Assembly: GCF_041435055.1 (NCBI RefSeq)
Contig: NZ_CP108002.1
Coordinates: 6,014,001 to 6,078,000, forward strand
DNA from: Streptomyces sp. NBC_00341
Lineage (GTDB): Bacteria > Actinomycetota > Actinomycetes > Streptomycetales > Streptomycetaceae
Direction: 5' to 3'
DNA: 64,000 nt
Under the pieces are notes generated by a model. That model saw nothing but the letters and a program-made list of their open reading frames with translations. It made no database searches and was not told the DNA's origin. Below are positions 33,455-41,770 of the stretch, piece by piece. Each line of letters starts with the position of its first letter. Position 1 is the stretch's first letter. A program made the position numbers and the translations under genes.

Positions 33455-34380
33455 GGGCCGGCAGGCGGTTCCGCCGGGTCCGGGCGTCCGGTGATCACGG
33501 CGGCGACCGCGCTTCCGGCGGGGAACGCGCCCTCCCCGGCCAGCGTCGTGAGCGCGTAGAGGAGTTTGGCCACATAGAGCCGCTCGACCGGCAGCCCGTG
33601 CCGGTCCTCGAAGTCGTCCGCGAAGGCGTGCAGCGCGTCGGTGGTACGGGCGTAGCCGCCGAAGTGGAACCGCTCGTCCAGGGACCAGTCGCCGGCCGGT
33701 CCGCCGAACGCCTCTCGCTGGAGGTCGTGTACCGCCTCGCCCAGGAAGCCGCCGCGCAGGACCGGGACGCCGAGCGCGCGCTGCCCCGGCGCGAGCCCGG
33801 CGGCGAGGCCCGCCAGGGTGCCTCCGGTGCCGCAGGCCACCGCCGCCACGTCGGCCAGTCCTCGCAGCTCGCGCCCGAGCTCTGTGCAGCCCCGTGCGGC
33901 CAGGGCGTTGCTGCCGCCCTCCGGGATGACCTCGCAGGCGCCGTGGGCGCTCAGCAGCCCGGCCAGGACCTCTGGATCGGCCTTGGCGCGGTAGGTCGCA
34001 CGGTCCACGAAGTGCAGCCGCATCCCGTCGGCGGCGCACCGCGCCAGCGAGGGGTTGAGCGGCCGGTCGGCCAGCTCGTCGCCGCGGACGACGCCGACGG
34101 TACGGAAGCCGAGCAGCCGTCCCGCGGCGGCAGTCGCCCGCAGGTGGTTGGAGTACGCCCCGCCGAACGTCAGTACGGGACGTCCGGCGGCGGCGAGCAG
34201 GTTGGGGGCGAGCTTGCGCCATTTGTTGCCCGGCAGATCCGGGTGGATCAGATCGTCGCGCTTGAGCAGCAGCCGTACGCCGTACCGGCCGAAGCGGTCG
34301 TCCTCGGCCGGCTGCAGGGGTGACGGAAGCGCCGGCCGCAGCCGGGAGAGGGCGGGCGGGCCGGGTGGTGTGGCGGGCAT
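33433..34380 (-). CDS. PLP-dependent enzyme of the ACC deaminase/D-cysteine desulfhydrase family
   Basis: 315 residues, fold-type II. The PLP lysine region is LLKRDDLIHPDLPGNKWRKL, followed by LTFGGAYSNHLRATAAAGR and VACGTGGTLAGLAAGL (phosphate-binding loop). These motifs fit 1-aminocyclopropane-1-carboxylate deaminase and D-cysteine desulfhydrase; the two cannot be told apart from sequence alone here. The 3' end overlaps the antiporter gene by 22 bp on the opposite strand. Confidence 0.85.
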   Translation of the reverse strand: MPATPPGPPALSRLRPALPSPLQPAEDDRFGRYGVRLLLKRDDLIHPDLPGNKWRKLAPNLLAAAGRPVLTFGGAYSNHLRATAAAGRLLGFRTVGVVRGDELADRPLNPSLARCAADGMRLHFVDRATYRAKADPEVLAGLLSAHGACEVIPEGGSNALAARGCTELGRELRGLADVAAVACGTGGTLAGLAAGLAPGQRALGVPVLRGGFLGEAVHDLQREAFGGPAGDWSLDERFHFGGYARTTDALHAFADDFEDRHGLPVERLYVAKLLYALTTLAGEGAFPAGSAVAAVITGRPDPAEPPAGPQSDSSR

Positions 34381-34473
34381 GTCCCCATTGTGGACGTGCC
34401 CGCTCGATTGTGGACGGGCGCGCTTGTGGACGGGCCCCGGGCTGCGGACGTGCCCCGGGCGGACCGTGGGCGG

Positions 34474-35064
34474 CTACTTCATGCGGTCATGGATCCTGGC
34501 CCGCATATCGGCCATCGTGAAGCCGCGCGGGTCGACCTTGCCCGGTTGCCACTCCAGGTGCCCGATGACGGACTTGGCCGTCCAGCCGTGATGGCGGCAG
34601 ATCGCGGCCGCGACCTTCTCGATGGCTTCGAGCTGGACGTCGGGCCAGGGGTCCTTCCCGTCGCCGAGGTTCTCGCACTCGAAGCCGTAGAAGTGCCGGT
34701 TCCCGTCGGTGTTGGCCTCGTTGTCCGGCGGCAGGCTCTTCTCCGCGACGACGGCGCGCAGTACGTCGTCGTCGCCGAGGCCGGCGTGGTTGGCCCTGCC
34801 GTAGCCGACCAGGTGGACGCGGCCGTCCTTGGCGATGACGCCGTGGCACAGCGGCCCCGGCAGGTCGCTGTGGCCGTCGCGGCAGAGCTGGACGGTGGCG
34901 GCGGTGCCCTTGGTGACGGTGTGGTGGATCATCACGCCGTTGACCGGGCCCCAGTCGCCCTGCTGGTTGCGGTTGTGGGTTCGCCAGTCGCCTACCTGCA
35001 CGACGGTGAGCCCCTCGTCCTTCAGGGCGGCGAGGAAGGTGCTCGCGGACATGGGTGAGGACAT
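34474..35064 (-). CDS. N-acetylmuramoyl-L-alanine amidase (Amidase_2/PGRP type)
   Basis: 196 residues behind GGAGT. Zinc ligands are in GVMIHHTVTKG (first His) and SVIGHLEWQPGKVDP (second His and catalytic Lys), with the Tyr-containing HFYGFECENLG region between. There is no signal peptide, so export would need a holin-like or lysis route; phage endolysins and some Streptomyces housekeeping amidases share this form. There are no other phage genes nearby. Confidence 0.87.
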   Translation of the reverse strand: MSSPMSASTFLAALKDEGLTVVQVGDWRTHNRNQQGDWGPVNGVMIHHTVTKGTAATVQLCRDGHSDLPGPLCHGVIAKDGRVHLVGYGRANHAGLGDDDVLRAVVAEKSLPPDNEANTDGNRHFYGFECENLGDGKDPWPDVQLEAIEKVAAAICRHHGWTAKSVIGHLEWQPGKVDPRGFTMADMRARIHDRMK

Positions 35065-35212
35065 GGCCGACTCCTTTGCGCGTGGGGAGATATGCCCGTG
35101 GTGCGCTTGTACCCGGTAAACAGGTCCCCGAGCCAGTCATGCGCTGTTGACGGGGCTCTGTTCGGGCGGTGTGCGAGCCGATCCGGTCAATTCCGCGAGC
35201 ACCGGACGCGGT

Positions 35213-36409
35213 TCAGCCCCTGGCGAGCCACAGGTCGGGGCCGAACACCTCGTAGTGGATGTCGGCGGCGGGGACGCCCTTGGCGAGCAGCTGGGTGCGC
35301 ACGGACCGCATGAAGGGCAGCGGGCCGCACAGGTAGGCGTGGGTGTCGGACGGGACGGCCAGGTCCGTCAGGTCGACCAGGCCCGTGCGGTTTCCGGGGT
35401 GGCCGGGGCCGGGATTCTCGTACCAGAAGTGCGCCGAGGCGTCCGGGAGTTCGCCGGTGAGCGTGGCGTGGTCGGTGCGCAGGGCGTGGTCGTCGGGGGA
35501 GCGGTCGCCGTGCACGACGGTGACCGGGGTGCGGTGGCCGTCGTTCGCCAGGTGCTCCAGCATCGAGAGCATCGGGGTGCACCCGATGCCCGCGGAGGCG
35601 AGCAGGAGCGGGGCGTCGGCGGAGTCCAGCACGAGGTCGCCGTACGGGGCCGAGACGCTGAGCAGGTCGCCCGGCCGGACCCGGTCGTGCAGCCGCCGCG
35701 AGACCTCGCCGTCCGGGGCGCCGTCCCCGTGCACCCGCTTGACGGTGATCGAGCGGAGCGGGGAGCCGGGAGCGCGGGACAGGCTGTACTGGCGTATCTG
35801 GCGTGCGCCGTCCGGGAGTTCGCACCGCACCGAGACGTACTGGCCGGGGCGGAAGCCGGGGGCGGGCGCACCGTCGGCGGGGCGGAGCCGGAAGGTGGCG
35901 ACGTCCGCGGTCTCCTCGGTCCGGGAAACCACCTCCCAGTCCCGCCAGACGTCACCGGCGAGCACTCCCTGCTGCGCGTACAGCCGCTCCTCGATCGCTA
36001 TGAGGGCGTTGGCCATCAGCCAGTAGACCTCGTCCCAGGCGGCGGCGACCTCCGGAGTCACGGCGTCACCGAGCACCTCCGTGATGGCGGCGAACAGGTG
36101 GGTGTGGACGACGTCGTACTGGGCGGCCGTGATGCCGAGCGAGGCGTGCTTGTGCGCGATGCGGCCGAGCATGACGTCGGGGCGGGTTTCGGGGTGCTCG
36201 ACCAGCTGCGTCGCGAAGGCGGCTATGGAACCGGCGAGCGCCTGGCGCTGGGCGCCGGAGGCCTGGTTGCCTCGGTTGAAGAGATCGCGCAACAGCTCGG
36301 GGTGGGCGTCGAACAGCTTGCGGTAGAAGAGATCCGCGATGTCTCCGATGGCCGCGCCGACGGCGGGCAGGGTGGCACGGACGGTGGCGGTCGACTGCTC
36401 GGAGAGCAT
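35213..36409 (-). CDS. hmp: Flavohemoglobin, nitric oxide dioxygenase
   Basis: Converts NO to nitrate using O2 and NAD(P)H. 398 residues from ATG 36409, behind GAGGAGTC. The globin domain (about 1-135) has the proximal-His segment RIAHKHASLGI and E-helix FATQLVEHPET. The FAD domain has RQYSLSRAPG (RxYS) and the NAD domain has LLASAGIGCTPMLSML and YLCGPLPFM. A 23-bp NsrR-type site lies 18 bp upstream, and nsrR is the next gene upstream, so NO should induce it. Confidence 0.94.
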   Translation of the reverse strand: MLSEQSTATVRATLPAVGAAIGDIADLFYRKLFDAHPELLRDLFNRGNQASGAQRQALAGSIAAFATQLVEHPETRPDVMLGRIAHKHASLGITAAQYDVVHTHLFAAITEVLGDAVTPEVAAAWDEVYWLMANALIAIEERLYAQQGVLAGDVWRDWEVVSRTEETADVATFRLRPADGAPAPGFRPGQYVSVRCELPDGARQIRQYSLSRAPGSPLRSITVKRVHGDGAPDGEVSRRLHDRVRPGDLLSVSAPYGDLVLDSADAPLLLASAGIGCTPMLSMLEHLANDGHRTPVTVVHGDRSPDDHALRTDHATLTGELPDASAHFWYENPGPGHPGNRTGLVDLTDLAVPSDTHAYLCGPLPFMRSVRTQLLAKGVPAADIHYEVFGPDLWLARG

Positions 36410-36426
36410 CGTGACTCCTCGTATGG

Positions 36427-36449
36427 AATTGGTATTTGATATGCGCATT
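36427..36449. promoter_or_regulatory. NsrR-type operator of hmp
   Basis: A 23-bp 11-1-11 imperfect palindrome, with half-sites AATTGGTATTT and ATATGCGCATT around a central G. Its A+T-rich arms and ends resemble the S. coelicolor NsrR sites at hmpA promoters as I recall them. Confidence 0.7.
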
Positions 36450-36516
36450 TACGGGCGAGCTGGAGGATGGGGGCGGGGCGAGGGGTTTGTGGTCCGGTGC
36501 CCGGGGCGGGTGTGGT

Positions 36517-36966
36517 TCAGTCGCCGGGTGGTGGCCCGCCGCTGATGCCGATCAGGAGCGGTCCCGTGGGGGAGGCGACGAGTTCCGCGACGGTGATCGG
36601 GTCGAGCGTGGCGTAGAAGGCTTCCGCCGCCTCGCGCAGCGCCCCGCGCAGTCGGCACGCCGACCGCAGCGGGCAGGGGGTGGTGCCGTCGCACTCGACG
36701 ACGTCGCCGGGGCCCTCCAGCTCGCGGACGAGCCCGCCGATGGACGCGGTCGGGCCGCCCGGGGCCAGGGTGAGCCCGCCGCCCCGGCCCCGTCGCGCCT
36801 CGACCAGGCCGAGGTGCTGGAGCCTGGCCACGACCTTCGCGGCGTGGGAGTACGGCACCTGCATGGCCGCCGCCACCTCGCGGGTGGTCGGCGGATCCTC
36901 GTTCTCCACGACTGCGAGGCGCATCAGTACGCGCAGTGCCACGTCGGTGAATCTCGTCAGCCGCAT
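36517..36966 (-). CDS. nsrR: Rrf2-family NO-sensing repressor NsrR
   Basis: 149 residues from ATG 36966. The N-terminal winged helix (TREVAAAMQVPYSHAAKVVA) binds DNA. The cluster-binding cysteines are C92, C98 and C104 (C-x5-C-x5-C), with D8 and E84 at the positions that help ligate the [4Fe-4S] cluster in S. coelicolor NsrR. Nitrosylation of the cluster relieves repression. It lies upstream of hmp in the same direction with 107 bp between, and has its own 23-bp operator. Confidence 0.92.
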   Translation of the reverse strand: MRLTRFTDVALRVLMRLAVVENEDPPTTREVAAAMQVPYSHAAKVVARLQHLGLVEARRGRGGGLTLAPGGPTASIGGLVRELEGPGDVVECDGTTPCPLRSACRLRGALREAAEAFYATLDPITVAELVASPTGPLLIGISGGPPPGD

Positions 36967-36982
36967 GACGGTCACGCTAGAT

Positions 36983-37005
36983 AATTGGCATCCCAGATGC
37001 AAGTT
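36983..37005. promoter_or_regulatory. NsrR-type operator of nsrR (autoregulation)
   Basis: A 23-bp 11-1-11 palindrome with arms AATTGGCATCC and AGATGCAAGTT around C. The reverse strand reads AACTTGCATCT..., close to the NsrR sites I recall for S. coelicolor. It starts 17 bp before the nsrR ATG. Confidence 0.75.
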
Positions 37006-37141
37006 AACTGCTCCGCGGGCATCGCGCAGCGTTGTGCCCAGCCCAAAGCCCTATTAGTCACACTCTTTTGTGTAATGGCGCGCCGAGTCACGTGCTGAAA
37101 GGCTTCTTCAGCAGGTCAGCCGATGATGGAGAGGACGTCAG

Positions 37142-38548
37142 ATGTCCGTTGGTGAAGAGGTTCAGAACGCGCAGGTGCCGCCGCAGCAGAGTCTTGGCAC
37201 GGCAGCCGCGCGGAACCTCGCGACGACCACCAAGTCCGCCCCGCAGATGCAGGAGATCACCTCGCGGTGGCTGCTGAAGATGCTTCCGTGGGTCCAGGTG
37301 CAGGGCGGCACATACCGGGTGAACCGCAGGCTGAGCTACTCGGTCGGCGACGGCCGGGTGACCTTCGTACAGACCGGAGACCGGGTGGCGGTCATCCCCG
37401 CCGAGCTCGGTGAACTCCCGGCCCTGCGGGGCTTCGGGGACGAGGAGGCGCTCGCGGAGCTGGCCCGCAGGTGCGAGCAGCGTGACGTTCCCGCCGGACA
37501 GCTCCTGGCCACGGCCGGTGACGCGGCGGACCGGGTCTTCCTGTTGGCGCACGGCAAGGTCGAGAAGATCGGCACCGGCCCCTACGGGGACGAGACGGTG
37601 CTCGGGGTGCACGCCGACGGGGCCTACTTCGGTGACCACTCCCTCGTCGAGGGGGACGCCCTCTGGGAGTACACGGCCCGCGCCGTCACGAACTGCACCG
37701 TACTGACGTTGCAGCGGGCCGATGTGCTCAACCTCGCGGAGCGGTCCGATTCGCTGCGCGAGCATCTCGCCGGACTGCTGGCCATCCCGCAGCAGCGCAC
37801 CAACAACTACGGCGAGGCGGCGATCGACCTGTCCGCGGGGCACGTCGGGGAGGCCCTCGTCCCGCACACGTTCGTCGACTACGACGCCGCGCCCCGCGAG
37901 TACGAACTGAGCGTCGCGCAGACCGTGCTGAAGGTCCACAGCCGGGTCGCCGACCTGTACAACCAGCCGATGAACCAGACCGAGCAGCAGTTGCGGCTCA
38001 CGGTCGAGGCGCTGCGCGAGCGCCAGGAGCACGAGCTGATCAACAACCGCGAGTTCGGCCTGCTCAACAACTGCGACTACGGCCAGCGGCTCCAGCCCCA
38101 CGACGGTGTGCCCGGTCCGGACGACATGGACGAACTGCTCTCGCGCCGCCGCGGATCGAAGCTCTTCCTGGCTCACCCCCGGGCCATCGCCGCCTTCGGC
38201 CGGGAGTGCAGCAAGCGCGGACTGGTCCCGGAGAGCGTGGACGTCGGCGGTCACCGCATCGCGACCTGGCGCGGGGTTCCGATCTTCCCGTCCAACAAGA
38301 TCCCGGTCAGCGACGCCCGCACCACCTCGATCATCTGCATGAGGACCGGTGAGGCCGAGCAGGGCGTCGTCGGACTTCAGCAGACCGGCATCCCCGACGA
38401 GATCGAGCCCAGCCTGTCGGTCCGGTTCATGGGGATCGACGAGCAGGCGATCATCTCCTACCTCGTGACGGCCTACTACTCGGCGGCCGTACTGGTACCG
38501 GACGCCCTCGGTGTCCTGGAGAACGTCGAGGTAAGCCGCTGGCGTTAG
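37142..38548 (+). CDS. Family 2B encapsulin nanocompartment shell protein with cNMP-binding insertion
   Basis: 468 residues behind GGAGAGG. It builds an HK97-fold protein shell. The N-terminal arm and P-domain strand region ([11 protein letters not shown]..., [11 protein letters not shown]) are interrupted at about residues 90-215 by a cyclic-nucleotide-binding-like domain ([32 protein letters not shown]). The rest is typical of the family: [75 protein letters not shown] and [20 protein letters not shown]. No signal peptide. A leader hairpin lies at 37093-37113. The next gene is a polyprenyl synthase, a known cargo type for this family. Confidence 0.9.
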   Translation: MSVGEEVQNAQVPPQQSLGTAAARNLATTTKSAPQMQEITSRWLLKMLPWVQVQGGTYRVNRRLSYSVGDGRVTFVQTGDRVAVIPAELGELPALRGFGDEEALAELARRCEQRDVPAGQLLATAGDAADRVFLLAHGKVEKIGTGPYGDETVLGVHADGAYFGDHSLVEGDALWEYTARAVTNCTVLTLQRADVLNLAERSDSLREHLAGLLAIPQQRTNNYGEAAIDLSAGHVGEALVPHTFVDYDAAPREYELSVAQTVLKVHSRVADLYNQPMNQTEQQLRLTVEALRERQEHELINNREFGLLNNCDYGQRLQPHDGVPGPDDMDELLSRRRGSKLFLAHPRAIAAFGRECSKRGLVPESVDVGGHRIATWRGVPIFPSNKIPVSDARTTSIICMRTGEAEQGVVGLQQTGIPDEIEPSLSVRFMGIDEQAIISYLVTAYYSAAVLVPDALGVLENVEVSRWR

Positions 38549-38557
38549 TCCGTGTCC

Positions 38558-38594
38558 GCAGCGGGTCCCGGCCGCCACGGGCGGGACCCGCTGC
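38558..38594 (+). terminator. Hairpin after the encapsulin gene
   Basis: GCAGCGGGTCCC (38558-38569) pairs perfectly with 38583-38594. It begins nine bases after the encapsulin stop, within the presumed shell-cargo operon, so it should lower read-through to the cargo gene. Confidence 0.7.
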
Positions 38595-38636
38595 CCGGCA
38601 CGCGCCGCGGTCCTCAGTAGCCACAGCAACCACCCA

Positions 38637-38673
38637 CGTCCCGGCCCGGAGCGACAGCGTCCGGGCCGGGACG
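38637..38673 (+). terminator. Second hairpin between encapsulin and cargo genes
   Basis: CGTCCCGGCCCGGA (38637-38650) pairs perfectly with 38660-38673, a 14-bp stem with a 9-base loop. It ends 26 bases before the cargo start codon. Confidence 0.7.
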
Positions 38674-38699
38674 GCAACGACCGGGGTGACCGATTGACC

Positions 38700-39743
38700 A
38701 TGACCCGTACCGACGCCGCCACCGAGGGCAACGAGGCCGCGGCTCTTCTGGAGTACACCCGATCCCTCGTCGACCCCCACCTGCGGGCGGCGGTCGCCTC
38801 GCTGCCCGGATCCATCCGGCGCGTCGCCATGTACCACTTCGGCTGGCAGCACGCCGACGGCAGCCCGGCCGGAGGCGGTGCGGGCAAGGCGATCAGACCG
38901 GCGCTCGTGCTGGCCGCCACCCGGGCGCTCGGAGGTGACCCCAGGGACGCCGTGCGGGCGGCCGTCGCCGTGGAGCTGGCGCACAATTTCACCCTGCTCC
39001 ACGACGACGTCATCGACGAGGACCGGACCCGCCGGCATCGCGCCACCGCCTGGACGGTGTTCGGCATCCCGGACGCCGTCATCGCCGGCGACGCGATGCT
39101 GGCCCTCGCCCAGCGGCTGCTGGCCGAGGACGCCCGAGCGGTCTCGCCACGCGCCTCGGCCCGGCTCTCGACCTGCGTCATCGAACTGTGCGCCGGCCAG
39201 CAGGCCGACTGCGCCTTCGAGGAACGGGGCCCGGAGGAGGTCACGCTGGACGAGTGCCTCACCATGGCCACGGCCAAAACGGGCGCTCTGCTCGGCTGCG
39301 CCTGCGCGGTGGGCGCGCTCTACGCGGGCGCCGACGAGCGCGCCGTCGGAGCGATGGACGGCTTCGGCCGGGAGGCCGGGCTCGCCTTCCAGCTCATCGA
39401 CGACCTCATCGGCATCTGGGGCGACCCGGCCCAGACGGGGAAGCCCGTCGGGGCCGATCTCACCGCCCACAAGAAGTCGCTGCCCGTGGTCGCCGCGCTC
39501 ACCTCCGGTACCCCGGCGGCCGCTGAGCTGGCCGCCCTCTACCGCGGTCCGATGAACACGGTCGGCGAGGTGAGCCGTGCCTCCGACGCCGTCGACCGGG
39601 CCGGCGGGCGCGACTGGGCGCAGATCTGCGCCGCGGACCGGATGGCACGGGCCGTGCACCACCTGTCCCGCGCGGTGCCCGACCTGTCCGCGGCGGGCGA
39701 CCTCCTCGCCCTGGCGGAGTTCGTCACGCGCCGGACCCACTGA
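38700..39743 (+). CDS. Polyprenyl diphosphate synthase, probable encapsulin cargo
   Basis: Condenses isoprenyl diphosphates into longer chains. 347 residues from ATG 38700; TTG 38694 is two codons upstream. The isoprenyl-synthase motifs are all there: GAGKAIRPALVLAATRA (substrate Lys/Arg), the first Asp-rich motif LLHDDVIDEDRTRRH and the second FQLIDDLIGIWGD. Phe sits five residues before the first Asp-rich motif, a position where bulky residues limit product length to about C15-C20 in related enzymes. Polyprenyl transferases next to family 2B shells are described as encapsulated cargo. The N-terminal extension before the fold is only about 15 residues, so no long targeting domain is visible. 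Confidence 0.85.
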   Translation: MTRTDAATEGNEAAALLEYTRSLVDPHLRAAVASLPGSIRRVAMYHFGWQHADGSPAGGGAGKAIRPALVLAATRALGGDPRDAVRAAVAVELAHNFTLLHDDVIDEDRTRRHRATAWTVFGIPDAVIAGDAMLALAQRLLAEDARAVSPRASARLSTCVIELCAGQQADCAFEERGPEEVTLDECLTMATAKTGALLGCACAVGALYAGADERAVGAMDGFGREAGLAFQLIDDLIGIWGDPAQTGKPVGADLTAHKKSLPVVAALTSGTPAAAELAALYRGPMNTVGEVSRASDAVDRAGGRDWAQICAADRMARAVHHLSRAVPDLSAAGDLLALAEFVTRRTH

Positions 39744-39886
39744 GCGAAGCAGTGGGGGAGCCAAGGAGCCGAGGAGTGAAGGAGCGTGACGCGACAGGGC
39801 GATGATCGGCCGAGGTCACGGGCCTCGCGCGGGGAAGTGGAGGGCGGCAGGGGGAGTGTCCGAGGCACGGGCTACAGTCCCTGCCC

Positions 39887-40555
39887 ATGACAGATGAGTC
39901 GTGGGCAGGGTGGTACCGGGACCGGCAGGGATCCGATGCCGTCATCCTCACCACCGACGGACAGCAACTCCACCTCCGTATCCGGGGAGTCGACTTCGAG
40001 GGCGACAGCTTCGACGGCCTCCGCCCCGCGGCGGGCACGCCGGACCAGGGCGAGATGTTCGCCCTGGCGGACGGCGTGCTCAACGACTGCGTCCTGGAAT
40101 GGGACCTGCCGTTCCCGGTCGTCGCGGACGGGGTGCCCGAACAGGCGCGGCTCAGCTGCCTGCTGTCGCTGCGCCGGCCGGATCCGTACCTCTACCTGGA
40201 GCTGCAGTTCGGCGGAGCGGGCTTCCGGTCCCACCGGGCCGAGAGCGACTTCGGCTCCGCGCTCGCCACCATCCAGCGGGTTCTTCCGCCCGGAGTCCGG
40301 CTCCAGACGTGCATCGCCTGTGCCTTCTCGGACTACTTCCCGGCGCCCGGCCGAGGTCTCTCCGGCGGCCTCGCCTGCTTCCGGGGGGCCAAAGAGGCCT
40401 ACCGGGGGGCGGACGGGGAGGGCGATGTCCTCGATCTCTGGGACCGGCGCAGCGGATTCGTCCAGGAGACCTACAGCTGCCCGGAGTTCGAGCCCAGGCC
40501 GACGGCCGGCGCGGGTACCGGACACCGCGGAGCGTTCCCCCTCGAACTGGCCTGA
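39887..40555 (+). CDS. Uncharacterised DUF6304-like protein
   Basis: 222 residues from ATG 39887. It resembles a Streptomyces family annotated DUF6304. There is no signal peptide or membrane helix. The first 130 residues look like beta strands (QQLHLRIRGVDFEGDSFDGL; LYLELQFGGAGFRSHR). The second part has CIACAFSDYFPAPGRGLSGG, LACFRGAKEAYRG and LDLWDRRSGFVQETYSCPEF, with several conserved aromatic and Cys residues. Function unknown. A hairpin follows the stop. Confidence 0.65.
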   Translation: MTDESWAGWYRDRQGSDAVILTTDGQQLHLRIRGVDFEGDSFDGLRPAAGTPDQGEMFALADGVLNDCVLEWDLPFPVVADGVPEQARLSCLLSLRRPDPYLYLELQFGGAGFRSHRAESDFGSALATIQRVLPPGVRLQTCIACAFSDYFPAPGRGLSGGLACFRGAKEAYRGADGEGDVLDLWDRRSGFVQETYSCPEFEPRPTAGAGTGHRGAFPLELA

Positions 40556-40591
40556 CCGACGCCTCACCAGCACCCGTACCGGACCGTCACC

Positions 40592-40628
40592 GAGCCCGCC
40601 TGACAGCGCGTCACCGTCAGGCGGGCTC
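40592..40628. terminator. Hairpin terminator after the DUF6304-like gene
   Basis: GAGCCCGCCTGAC (40592-40604) pairs perfectly with 40616-40628, a 13-bp stem with an 11-base loop. Confidence 0.75.
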
Positions 40629-40636
40629 CGCATTGC

Positions 40637-40678
40637 CCCACGGCCCACGGCCCACGGCCCACGGCCCACGGCCCACGG
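40637..40678. repeat. Six perfect copies of a 7-bp tandem repeat
   Basis: CCCACGG is repeated six times without error, then decays into CCCAATGCCCGTGGCC-type units to about 40725. It lies between a terminator and the promoter of the next operon. Copy number is probably variable between strains. Confidence 0.9.
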
Positions 40679-40749
40679 CCCAATGCCCGTGGCCTACGGC
40701 CCAATGCCCGTGCCCCGCTGCCCACGGTCCCGGCCCCATTGCCGCACCT

Positions 40750-40778
40750 CCATTGTTCTATTAGCATGCAAACAATGG
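40750..40778. promoter_or_regulatory. Palindromic operator/promoter of the DUF1648-GntR operon
   Basis: CCATTGTT (40750-40757) and AACAATGG (40771-40778) are a perfect inverted pair. The 13-base spacer contains TATTAG, a possible -10. It lies 8 bp before the first start codon. The small GntR regulator encoded second in the operon is the likely ligand. Confidence 0.6.
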
Positions 40779-40786
40779 AGGTTTCT

Positions 40787-41770
40787 ATGAACCGTAGAAA
40801 TGTCGGCCGTGTGGGTCTTGCCGCGCTGCCGTTCGCACTCGCCCTCGCTGCCGACCTCATCCTGTTCGCGACCTGGCGTGACCGGCTCCCCGCGCAGATG
40901 GCCAGCCACTTCGTGGGCAACGGCCAGGTGGACGACCACGCGAGCCGGGGTTCGTACATCGCGATCGTCGTCGTGCTGTTCGCCGGGATCGGCGCCCTGT
41001 GGGTCCTGATGGCGGTCGCGGGGAAGTACACCGGCCGCTCGTACGGGAGGCTCGTCGCGAGTGGTTATGCCGTCGCCGGAGGCCTCGGCTACCTGATGGC
41101 GGTCGTCCTGTTCGTCAACGTGGATGCCGCCCGGGACGCGCAGGGCCGGGCGCAGGGCGTCACGTTCCCGATGTGGCACCTGGCCGCGGGCGTGGGAGTC
41201 GCCGCGCTCGCCTTCGGGCTCGGGCTGCTGCTCGCCGCGCTCCTTCCCCGGGAGGAGGACCCGGCCGGTCTCCGTCCGGTCGGCGGCGGCGAACGGATCG
41301 AGCTGGCCGACGGGGAGATCGCGGGGTGGGCGCGCAATGCCGGGACCTGGTGGCTGCCGTTGGTCCCGCTCGTCATGATCGGAGGCGGGATCGTCCTGCT
41401 GTTCACCGCCGACTGGATCGCGGCGACGTCGGCTCTCCTGGTCGGCGCGCTCCTCGCGGTCTTCGCCCGCCCGTACGTGACGGTGGACCGGCGCGGCCTC
41501 ACGGTCTCCGGGATGCTGCCGTGGCCGCGGATAAGAGTCCCGCTCGACCGGATCGAGGCGGCGGACAGCCGTAAGATCAATCCCCTGGCCGAATACGGCG
41601 GCTGGGGCTACCGGATCCGCCCCGGCCGTACCGGAGTCATGATCCGGTCCGGTGAGGGAATCGTGGCGGACCTGGCCGGTGGACGGCAGTTCGCGGTGAC
41701 CGTCGAGGACTCGGCGACCGCCGCGGCGCTGCTCAACACCCTCGTCGATCAGCGTCGAACGGAAAAATGA
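40787..41770 (+). CDS. DUF1648-type membrane protein
   Basis: 327 residues from ATG 40787, behind GGAGG. About six hydrophobic segments. The DUF1648 hallmark is near the N-terminus: RDRLPAQMASHFVGNGQVDD. The C-terminal 100 residues look soluble and PH-like (VPLDRIEAADSRKINPLAEY, GWGYRIRPGRTGVMI). It overlaps the following GntR gene by four bases (ATGA). Such pairs are common in Firmicutes and actinomycetes and are thought to respond to envelope stress. Confidence 0.82.
   Translation: MNRRNVGRVGLAALPFALALAADLILFATWRDRLPAQMASHFVGNGQVDDHASRGSYIAIVVVLFAGIGALWVLMAVAGKYTGRSYGRLVASGYAVAGGLGYLMAVVLFVNVDAARDAQGRAQGVTFPMWHLAAGVGVAALAFGLGLLLAALLPREEDPAGLRPVGGGERIELADGEIAGWARNAGTWWLPLVPLVMIGGGIVLLFTADWIAATSALLVGALLAVFARPYVTVDRRGLTVSGMLPWPRIRVPLDRIEAADSRKINPLAEYGGWGYRIRPGRTGVMIRSGEGIVADLAGGRQFAVTVEDSATAAALLNTLVDQRRTEK

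Noticed and set aside
31817..34222. An 801-codon open frame on the minus strand over the antiporter gene
   Set aside because: Antisense to the CPA1 antiporter for most of its length; only its first part coincides with the PLP-enzyme locus in another frame, and it has no recognisable motif.
34384..34470. Imperfect GTGGACG(T/G)GCCCG repeats as a regulatory array
   Set aside because: The units are short and irregular and lie between a gene start and a gene end; no structure beyond low complexity is supported.
40637..40725. A CRISPR array
   Set aside because: The repeats are 7 bp and directly tandem without spacers, and there are no cas genes.
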